Shown here one piece after another: positions 55,892 to 62,241 of a DNA stretch of 62,241 bases. Origin of the DNA: Rouxiella badensis (GTDB taxonomy: Bacteria > Pseudomonadota > Gammaproteobacteria > Enterobacterales > Enterobacteriaceae). Both the position numbers and the translations under genes were made by a program. The notes beneath the pieces were generated by a model. It worked only from the letters and a program-made list of their open reading frames with translations. It had not been told where the DNA came from and searched no databases. Position 1 is the stretch's first letter, and each line of letters starts with the position of its first letter. The stretch covers positions 1 through 62,241 of the forward strand of contig NZ_MRWE01000032.1 of the NCBI RefSeq assembly GCF_002093665.1. Reading direction: 5' to 3'.

Positions 55892-58543
55892 TCAGGCATC
55901 CAGCGCCTTGCTGATTTTCTCATAAAGGTCACCGGAGAGATTCTCCAGACCTTTCAGCGTCTGCAACGCCTGACGCATCAGGTTCTGACGGTTTTCGTCA
56001 TAGCGTTTCAAACGAATCAGCGGCTCAACCATACGTGCAGCAACCTGCGGGTTGCGGGTGTTGAGATCAGTCAGCATCTCGACCAGGAAGGCATAACCGC
56101 TGCCGTCTGCGGCGTGGAATGCCGCCGGATTTCCCTGTGCAAATGCGCCAATCAGTGAGCGAATGCGGTTCGGGTTACCCATGCTGAAGGAGCGATGCGA
56201 CAGCAGTGCGCGCACCTGCTTCAGCACGTCCTGCGCCGGGCTGGTGGCCTGCAGAATGAACCATTTATCCATCACCAGACCATCCTGATGCCAGCGTTCG
56301 TCGTAGGCGCTAAGCAGACGGTCGCGACACGGCAAGTCTGCCGCCACGGCCGCCGACATCGCCGCCAGCGAGTCGGTCATATTGTCGGCGCTCTCGAACT
56401 GGGCGCTGACCAGCTTGTCGGCCTGAGCCGCATCGGCAAAGGCAAGATAACGCAGGCAGACGTTGCGCAGCGAGCGCTTGCCAATATCGGCATGCTCAAC
56501 GCGGTAGGACGGCAGGCGATTAGCGTGGTAAACCGCCAGGAACTCGTCGGCCATCTCCCCCGCCAGGCAGCGTGTAATCGACTCGTGCACCGCGCTTATC
56601 GCTTCAGGATCGATGATGTCGAACAGCTCGGCAATCTCGTTTTCTGACGGCAGCGTGAGAATCTGCGCCGCAAGCGCCGGATCGATGCTCTCGTCCAGCA
56701 GCACTGCGCGGAACGCATCGGCCACGTGCAGCGGCAGAGACAGTGGCTGTTTCTGCTGGTGACGCGCCACATTGAGCTTAATGTAGATAGCCAGCAGACT
56801 TTGCGCCGCGTCCCAACGCGAGAAGTCATTGGTCGCATGCTTCATCAGGAACGTCAGCTGGTGATCACCGTATTTGTAATCGAGCTTAACCGGCGCGGAG
56901 AATTCACGTAATAAGGAGGGGATTGGCTGATAGGCAACGTCTTCGAACACGAAAGTCTGCTCGGCTTCGGTCACGTTAAGCACATTGCTGACCTTCTGGC
57001 CGCTTTGCTTGAGCTCAATCACACCGCCCTGTGGATCGTAAAGTTCGATATCCAGTGGGATATGCAGCGGAAGCTTCTCTTTCTGATCCGCAGTCGGCGG
57101 CGTTTTTTGACTCACGGTCAGCGTGTAGGTCTGCTTCTCGACGTCATAGTCGTCGCGTACGGTCAGGATTGGCGTACCGGACTGGCTATACCAGCGGCGG
57201 AACAGCGACAGGTCAACGTTGGAGGCGTCTTCCATCGCCTGCACGAAGTCGTCACAGGTCGCTGCGCTGCCGTCGTGGCGTTCGAAATAGAGCTGAATAC
57301 CGGCCTGGAACTGCTGCTCACCCAACAGAGTGTGCATCATGCGGATCACTTCCGAGCCTTTGTCATACACGGTTAGCGTGTAGAAGTTATTCATTTCAAT
57401 AACTTTGTCTGGGCGGATTGGGTGCGCCATCGGGCTAGCGTCTTCGGCAAACTGTGCACCGCGCATCACGCGGACGTTGTCGATGCGGTTCACCGAACGA
57501 GAACCCAAATCCGAACTGAACTCCTGGTCGCGGAAGACGGTCAGGCCCTCTTTCAGGCTCAGTTGGAACCAGTCGCGGCAGGTCACGCGATTACCGGTCC
57601 AGTTGTGGAAATATTCGTGGCCAATGACGGCTTCAATGCCCAGATAGTCTTTATCGGTCGCGGTTTCTGCTTTTGCCAGCACGTATTTGGAGTTAAAGAC
57701 GTTGAGGCCTTTGTTTTCCATCGCGCCCATGTTGAAGAAATCAACGGCAACAATCATGAAGATGTCGAGGTCATATTCCAGATTAAAGCGCGTTTCGTCC
57801 CACTTCATGGACTGCTTCAACGACTCCATCGCCCAACCCGCACGATCGAGGTTGCCACGATCGACGAAGATTTCCAGTGCGATATCGCGGCCTGAACGGG
57901 TGACGAACTTGTCGCGCAGCACGTCGAAGTCACCGGCAACCACGGCAAACAGATAGCAAGGTTTCGGGAACGGATCCTGCCATTTGATCCAGTGACGTCC
58001 GCCTTCCAGCTCCCCGCCATCAACGCGGTTGCCGTTAGAGAGTAAATAAGGATAGAGCGACTTGTCGGCCACAATGCGTGTGGTGAAACGTGCCAGCACG
58101 TCCGGGCGGTCAAGATAATAAGTAATGTGACGGAAACCTTCCGCTTCACACTGGGTACACAGCGCTTCACCAGAGAGATAAAGGCCTTCCAGCGCGGTGT
58201 TTTTCGCAGGATGAATCTTGTTAACCACCTTCAGCTCAAACGCTTCAGGCAGGCCATTGATGACCAGCTGGCTTTCTCGCAGCTGATAGTTTGGCCAGTC
58301 CTGACCGTTAACTTTAAGGCTTATCAACGTTAGGTCTTCACCGTCCAGAACCAGCGCAGCGCCTTCGGCACCCAGACGCTTGATCTGGCTGACCGCAGTC
58401 ACCGTGGTGGTCTGTGCATCAAGATCAAAATCAAGGTCGATATCGGTGATGGTATAGTCTGGCGCACGATAATCGTGGCGATATTTTACCTGCGGTTGTG
58501 ATGTTGCGTCGGTCTGTTGTTCTGTTTGCAGCTGGTCAGTCAT
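55892..58543 (-). CDS. pepN: Aminopeptidase N
   Basis: Zinc M1-family aminopeptidase, the main broad aminopeptidase of the cytoplasm. The 883-residue product has the exopeptidase motif GAMENKGLN, the zinc site HEYFH with the distal glutamate in KEGLTVF, and the C-terminal helical ERAP-like domain. It is about 13 residues longer than E. coli PepN, because MTDQLQTEQQTDATS precedes the conserved VKYRHDYRAPDYTI. Otherwise close throughout. Confidence 0.97.
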   Translation of the reverse strand: MTDQLQTEQQTDATSQPQVKYRHDYRAPDYTITDIDLDFDLDAQTTTVTAVSQIKRLGAEGAALVLDGEDLTLISLKVNGQDWPNYQLRESQLVINGLPEAFELKVVNKIHPAKNTALEGLYLSGEALCTQCEAEGFRHITYYLDRPDVLARFTTRIVADKSLYPYLLSNGNRVDGGELEGGRHWIKWQDPFPKPCYLFAVVAGDFDVLRDKFVTRSGRDIALEIFVDRGNLDRAGWAMESLKQSMKWDETRFNLEYDLDIFMIVAVDFFNMGAMENKGLNVFNSKYVLAKAETATDKDYLGIEAVIGHEYFHNWTGNRVTCRDWFQLSLKEGLTVFRDQEFSSDLGSRSVNRIDNVRVMRGAQFAEDASPMAHPIRPDKVIEMNNFYTLTVYDKGSEVIRMMHTLLGEQQFQAGIQLYFERHDGSAATCDDFVQAMEDASNVDLSLFRRWYSQSGTPILTVRDDYDVEKQTYTLTVSQKTPPTADQKEKLPLHIPLDIELYDPQGGVIELKQSGQKVSNVLNVTEAEQTFVFEDVAYQPIPSLLREFSAPVKLDYKYGDHQLTFLMKHATNDFSRWDAAQSLLAIYIKLNVARHQQKQPLSLPLHVADAFRAVLLDESIDPALAAQILTLPSENEIAELFDIIDPEAISAVHESITRCLAGEMADEFLAVYHANRLPSYRVEHADIGKRSLRNVCLRYLAFADAAQADKLVSAQFESADNMTDSLAAMSAAVAADLPCRDRLLSAYDERWHQDGLVMDKWFILQATSPAQDVLKQVRALLSHRSFSMGNPNRIRSLIGAFAQGNPAAFHAADGSGYAFLVEMLTDLNTRNPQVAARMVEPLIRLKRYDENRQNLMRQALQTLKGLENLSGDLYEKISKALDA

Positions 58544-58917
58544 AAAAGAACCTTTTGGCGTTTTCAGGAGGATACGCGTGACGCGATTAAAATAAACTTT
58601 ATCACAGAAGGTGAAAATTCCCAGATTGTTACCCCAATGGCCGCGGCAACCGGCGAGCTTTTGCCCAAAGCGGTCAGTACTGCTTCATAAAGATAAAAAA
58701 TATTGCGCTCAACATTTCACCTTTCTTTAACTTTTTTGTGCTATTTCAGTTAACACTGCCAATAAATAATTTCGCCGGTCGGCAATTTCATTTTATCGAA
58801 TCGAGTCAGCCTTTCTGCCCATCAAAAAGCGATCAACCTCATGTATTTTATAATAATTAACTAAAAGACATTATTATTTAACGGGTTATATCGTTGTTAA
58901 CAATCTTCGGAAATCCG
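58544..58917. other. AT-rich gap upstream of pepN
   Basis: About 370 bp between the pepN start and the NadR-like box. It must contain the pepN promoter on the minus strand, but I could not choose a single one. No gene or RNA was recognised. Confidence 0.4.
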
Positions 58918-58935
58918 TGTTTAATATCCTTAACA
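58918..58935. promoter_or_regulatory. NadR-like box upstream of pncB
   Basis: TGTTTA, six bases, TTAACA matches the NadR operator TGTTTA-N6-TAAACA in 11 of 12 positions. pncB is a NadR target in E. coli and Salmonella. It lies upstream of the apparent -10 (TATACT, 59007-59012), at about -90. Confidence 0.6.
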
Positions 58936-59057
58936 AGGCACATTTGGCCCTCGACCTGGCCCGATGAATTGTGCTGAGATGAGGGTTCATTGACTTGATA
59001 ATGCGGTATACTTCCCGAACTTTGCCGTTTAAATCAGGCTAAAACAAACACGATACT

Positions 59058-59098
59058 CAACGTTTTTGGAGTTGCTTCAGGGACGAAGAGTAGTACTC
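59058..59098 (+). promoter_or_regulatory. pncB leader: hairpins with GGA loops, first pair
   Basis: CAAC-GTTTTTGGA-GTTG (59058-59074) and CTTC-AGGGAC-GAAG (59075-59088) are adjacent small hairpins, each with GGA in the loop. Two further ones follow at 59154-59167 and 59187-59198. Confidence 0.45.
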
Positions 59099-59153
59099 AG
59101 CGTCACTGACGTTGCAGTAAGGCATTGAGCGAACCCAACTAATGCCGCTGCAG

Positions 59154-59198
59154 CTTCCAGGACGAAGAGTATGGCCTGTTGCTTTTGACGAGGATGTC
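59154..59198 (+). promoter_or_regulatory. pncB leader: hairpins with GGA loops, second pair
   Basis: CTTC-CAGGAC-GAAG (59154-59167) repeats the earlier stem. GAC-GAGGAT-GTC (59187-59198) places the pncB Shine-Dalgarno (GAGG) in its loop. CsrA binds just such GGA loops; a CsrA or translation-control role is inferred. Confidence 0.45.
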
Positions 59199-59202
59199 GC
59201 GC

Positions 59203-60408
59203 ATGACCCCATACGCTTCCCCGATTTTGACTTCGTTGTTAGACACCGACGCCTATAAGCTTCACATGCAGCAGGCGGTTTATCATCGTTACGCGGATAG
59301 CCGCGTGGTCGCCGAGTTCCGTTGCCGTGGCGACGAACTGCTGGGCGAATACGCAGAGGAAATTCGTCATCAGGTTGAACTGATGAGCGAGCTGGCGTTG
59401 AGCGAAGATGAATTTAACTATCTTTCCGCCCTGCCTTTCTTTAGTCAGGATTACCTGCAATGGCTACGCACATTCCGCTATAACCCTCGACACGTCGAGG
59501 TGTCCAATCGCAGCGGTCATCTGCATATCCGTATCGCAGGCCCTTGGCGTGAAGTGATTATGTGGGAAGTTCCGCTGCTGGCGGTAATCAGTGAAGTGGT
59601 GCATAAACATCGCTCTCCAGGTGTCACGCCGGAAATGGCGGTCGAACAGCTGCGTAAGAACCTGCAGAAATTCAAACAGGAATCTGCCGATATCGACACT
59701 TCAGCCTTTAAGCTGATGGACTTCGGTACCCGCCGCCGTTTCTCCGGCGAGGTGCAGCGCGCGATTGTCAGCACGTTGAAGCAAGAATTCCCGTATCTGG
59801 TCGGGACCAGCAACTACGATTTAGCCCACAAGCTACAGTTGAATCCCGTGGGTACGCAGGCGCACGAGTGGTTCCAGGCGCATCAGCAGCTAAGTCCGGT
59901 TCTGGCTAGCAGCCAACGCGCGGCGCTGCAGGCGTGGCTTGACGAATACCCGGACCAACTGGGGATAGCACTCACCGACTGCATCACTATGGACGCTTTC
60001 CTGCGTGACTTTGGCCCCAAGTTTGCCAACGCCTATCAGGGTCTGCGCCACGACTCTGGTGATCCGTTTGAATGGGGTGAAAAAGCCATCGCCCATTATC
60101 AAACGCTGGGTATTGACCCCATGACCAAGACGCTGGTGTTCTCCGATAACCTGGATCTCGATAAAGCGCTGGATTTGTATCGTCACTTCCACACGCGGAT
60201 TAAACTTATTTTCGGTATTGGTACCCGCCTGACCTGTAATATTCCGCAGGTCAAACCGCTGAATATTGTTATCAAACTGGTGCAGTGCAACGGCAAGCCG
60301 GTGGCCAAGCTGTCCGACAGCCCGGGTAAAACCATTTGTCAGGACAAGGCTTTTGTGAAGGCGTTGCGTAAAGCTTTCGATCTGCCGCTGGTGAAGAAAG
60401 CCTCCTAA
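59203..60408 (+). CDS. pncB: Nicotinate phosphoribosyltransferase
   Basis: Joins nicotinate to PRPP, using ATP, in the NAD salvage (Preiss-Handler) route. I start at ATG 59203, giving 401 residues ([19 protein letters not shown]), nearly E. coli length (400). Conserved stretches include [17 protein letters not shown], the phosphorylated-histidine region [24 protein letters not shown] (in short: [16 protein letters not shown]), [15 protein letters not shown] and [15 protein letters not shown] 59194 is in frame but directly adjoins the Shine-Dalgarno. Confidence 0.96.
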   Translation: MTPYASPILTSLLDTDAYKLHMQQAVYHRYADSRVVAEFRCRGDELLGEYAEEIRHQVELMSELALSEDEFNYLSALPFFSQDYLQWLRTFRYNPRHVEVSNRSGHLHIRIAGPWREVIMWEVPLLAVISEVVHKHRSPGVTPEMAVEQLRKNLQKFKQESADIDTSAFKLMDFGTRRRFSGEVQRAIVSTLKQEFPYLVGTSNYDLAHKLQLNPVGTQAHEWFQAHQQLSPVLASSQRAALQAWLDEYPDQLGIALTDCITMDAFLRDFGPKFANAYQGLRHDSGDPFEWGEKAIAHYQTLGIDPMTKTLVFSDNLDLDKALDLYRHFHTRIKLIFGIGTRLTCNIPQVKPLNIVIKLVQCNGKPVAKLSDSPGKTICQDKAFVKALRKAFDLPLVKKAS

Positions 60409-60774
60409 TCATCCGCACTGCTTTTGCATTTCCGTCTTCCCCTCCTACAGGGGGGGAAGACGCGAAAGAACGTCAATTGAGGTTCCTGCGTCCTCTTCTC
60501 TTCATCTATATCCTCTTCTCTCCTTATATATAGAAAGAAAAGCGCAATGAGCGATTTTTTCGCCACTTTCACCCTCTCAGGTTTTGCCGTGTTTAAACTA
60601 ATCGCGGTAATGGCACAAATGTTGCGGTCGCAGGGCGATTTCTGCTTGTGTCCTGAAAAAGGCTAAGTAACATAGCAAAACCCTTTCGTTTAAGGTGTGT
60701 GGCTTTTTCATACAGGTTTTTTATACATATTTAAAACCATCGGTATCATCAGAACTATTTTAAGAGAGAAATCT
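60409..60774. other. Intergenic region between pncB and asnS
   Basis: 366 bp without a gene. It holds a hairpin without a T run after pncB (GTCTTCCCC pairing with GGGGAAGAC, about 60436-60463), a pyrimidine-rich tract with an 11-bp direct repeat TCCTCTTCTCT (60491 and 60511), TATATATA at 60525-60532, a sigma-54-like promoter and the leader of asnS. Confidence 0.5.
60611..60626 (+). promoter_or_regulatory. Sigma-54-like promoter upstream of asnS
   Basis: TGGCACAAATGTTGCG matches TGGCACR-N4-TTGCW in all but the last position, with GG and GC exactly 10 bp apart. The start would be near 60637, 138 bp before asnS. No sigma-54 control of asnS is known to me. Confidence 0.5.
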
Positions 60775-62175
60775 ATGAGCGTTGTGCCTGTAGTCGACGT
60801 ACTGCAAGGCCGTGCTGCGGTTGACAGTGAAGTCACCGTACGCGGTTGGGTACGTACCCGGAGAGATTCAAAAGCTGGCATCTCCTTCGTCGCCGTTTAT
60901 GACGGCTCCTGCTTTAATCCGTTACAGGCCGTCGTTAATAATTCTTTGCCTAATTATCAGGATGAAGTACTGCGCCTGACCACCGGCTGTTCTGTTGAAG
61001 TCACCGGTACCGTAGTGGCATCTCCTGGCGAAGGCCAGAGCTTCGAACTACAGGCAACGGCAATCAAGGTCGTTGGCTGGGTTGACGATCCTGATACTTA
61101 CCCGATGGCGGCAAAACGTCACAGCATCGAATATCTGCGCGAAGTAGCTCACCTGCGTCCGCGCACCAACCTCATTGGTGCCGTTGCGCGCGTTCGCAAC
61201 ACCCTGTCGCAGGCGATTCACCGTTTCTATCATGAAAACGGCTACTTCTGGGTTTCGACTCCGCTGATCACCGCTTCAGATACCGAAGGTGCAGGCGAGA
61301 TGTTCCGCGTTTCAACGCTGGACCTGCAAAACCTGCCGCTTACCGACAAAGGCGAGGTTGATTTCAATGAAGATTTCTTCGGTAAAGAAGCCTTCTTAAC
61401 CGTCTCTGGACAGCTGAACGGTGAGACCTACGCCTGTGCGTTGTCCAAGGTTTACACCTTCGGCCCAACCTTCCGCGCAGAAAACTCCAATACCAGCCGC
61501 CACCTTGCCGAGTTCTGGATGGTTGAGCCGGAAGTGGCTTTTGCCACTCTCGACGACATCGCCTCACTGGCTGAGAGCATGCTGAAGTATGTTTTCCAAG
61601 CCGTTTTGGATGAAAGAGCGGACGATATGGCATTTTTCGCAGAACGCGTAGACAAAGATGCTGTTTCACGCCTTGAACGATTTGTAACCTCAGATTTCGC
61701 GCAAGTTGACTATACCGATGCTGTTAAAATTCTGATCGAATCCGGTCAGAAATTCGAAAATGAAGTCTCCTGGGGCGTCGATCTCTCTTCTGAGCACGAG
61801 CGTTACCTTGCCGAGAAACATTTTAAAGCGCCGGTTGTGGTTAAAAATTACCCTAAAGATATCAAAGCCTTCTATATGCGCATGAACGATGACGGTAAAA
61901 CCGTTGCCGCCATGGACGTTCTGGCTCCGGGAATTGGCGAAATTATCGGCGGTTCTCAGCGTGAAGAAAGGCTAGATGTGCTGGACGCTCGACTTGAAGA
62001 AATGGGCCTGAATAAGGAAGATTACTGGTGGTATCGCGATCTTCGTCGCTATGGCACCGTACCTCACGCTGGTTTCGGTTTAGGCTTTGAGCGTCTGGTT
62101 GCTTACGTCACCGGCGTGCAAAACGTGCGTGACGTTATCCCATTCCCACGTACTCCGCGTAACGCAACATTCTAA
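60775..62175 (+). CDS. asnS: Asparaginyl-tRNA synthetase
   Basis: Class IIb aminoacyl-tRNA synthetase charging tRNA-Asn. From ATG 60775 (after AAGAGAG) it has 466 residues, like E. coli. An N-terminal OB-fold anticodon domain ([22 protein letters not shown] shortened: [17 protein letters not shown]) is followed by the class II core: motif 1 around [15 protein letters not shown], motif 2 [20 protein letters not shown], motif 3 [16 protein letters not shown] terminator hairpin follows. Confidence 0.97.
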   Translation: MSVVPVVDVLQGRAAVDSEVTVRGWVRTRRDSKAGISFVAVYDGSCFNPLQAVVNNSLPNYQDEVLRLTTGCSVEVTGTVVASPGEGQSFELQATAIKVVGWVDDPDTYPMAAKRHSIEYLREVAHLRPRTNLIGAVARVRNTLSQAIHRFYHENGYFWVSTPLITASDTEGAGEMFRVSTLDLQNLPLTDKGEVDFNEDFFGKEAFLTVSGQLNGETYACALSKVYTFGPTFRAENSNTSRHLAEFWMVEPEVAFATLDDIASLAESMLKYVFQAVLDERADDMAFFAERVDKDAVSRLERFVTSDFAQVDYTDAVKILIESGQKFENEVSWGVDLSSEHERYLAEKHFKAPVVVKNYPKDIKAFYMRMNDDGKTVAAMDVLAPGIGEIIGGSQREERLDVLDARLEEMGLNKEDYWWYRDLRRYGTVPHAGFGLGFERLVAYVTGVQNVRDVIPFPRTPRNATF

Positions 62176-62215
62176 TTATTTAAGAGTTATTAATTTAACA
62201 ACTTTAGATACAAAT

Positions 62216-62240
62216 CTAAGGCCAGCGATGCTGGCCTTAG
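62216..62240 (+). terminator. Terminator hairpin after asnS (cut by window)
   Basis: CTAAGGCCAGC, GAT, GCTGGCCTTAG: eleven-pair stem. The T run expected after it lies outside the window. Confidence 0.75.
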
Positions 62241-62241
62241 C

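Noticed and set aside
59058-59198. A CsrB/CsrC-type regulatory RNA upstream of pncB
   Set aside because: Only about four GGA hairpins and no terminator before pncB; more likely the pncB leader than a free sponge RNA.

Overview
The window is a chromosomal segment from a member of the Enterobacterales, probably a Yersiniaceae-like genus (Rouxiella, Rahnella, Ewingella or Serratia relatives). This rests on protein likeness and gene order; the genus cannot be fixed from sequence reading alone. Most genes match E. coli orthologues almost end to end. From about 23.8 kb to the right end the order is the E. coli 20-22 min backbone: yccA-tusE-acyP-rlmI-hspQ-yccU-yccT-mgsA-helD-yccF-yccS-sxy-sulA-ompA-matP-lonH-fabA-rmf-pqiCBA-uup-rlmL-ycbX-zapC-pyrD-ssuEADCB-pepN-pncB-asnS.

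Left part (1-8.99 kb): tRNA-Gly, then pgsA, uvrC and uvrY on the minus strand, divergent from yecF. Next come a 56-residue orphan reading frame, an AraC-type regulator, a 2-isopropylmalate synthase of the long (type 2) class meeting it tail to tail, and the cycA permease. From 9.07 to 15.88 kb lies a complete pyrimidine-degradation locus, rutR divergent from rutABCDEFG. Its control region holds two adjacent RutR-like operators and a well-formed sigma-54 promoter, so uracil catabolism is probably induced by nitrogen limitation and lifted from RutR by uracil. From 15.9 to 20.76 kb there is a small conserved protein, the nhaP2 antiporter, the osmE lipoprotein, a Tat-signalled cupin and a FAD amine/amino-acid oxidase-like enzyme.

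The most accessory-looking part is 20.90-23.56 kb. Two tRNA-Ser(UGA) genes with identical mature sequences, each with its own promoter and terminator, lie as direct repeats 2482 bp apart. Between them are a TetR-family regulator, a perfect 29-bp palindrome, and a Tat-signalled member of the gamma-resorcylate decarboxylase/amidohydrolase family. The right-hand tRNA copy is in the ancestral position beside yccA. This tRNA-bounded regulator/enzyme cassette is the best candidate here for a little-described system.

Right part (23.8-62.2 kb): backbone housekeeping genes with readable control sites. These include a LexA box on sulA, FadR and FabR sites on fabA, the conserved MicA target in the ompA leader, a PurR box on pyrD and a NadR-like box on pncB. 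The rmf gene is a short minus-strand gene between fabA and pqiC. Less expected signals are a series of hairpins with GGA in the loop in the pncB leader (CsrA-like), and a near-consensus sigma-54 promoter between pncB and asnS. No CRISPR array, intact insertion sequence, integrase or transposase gene was seen.
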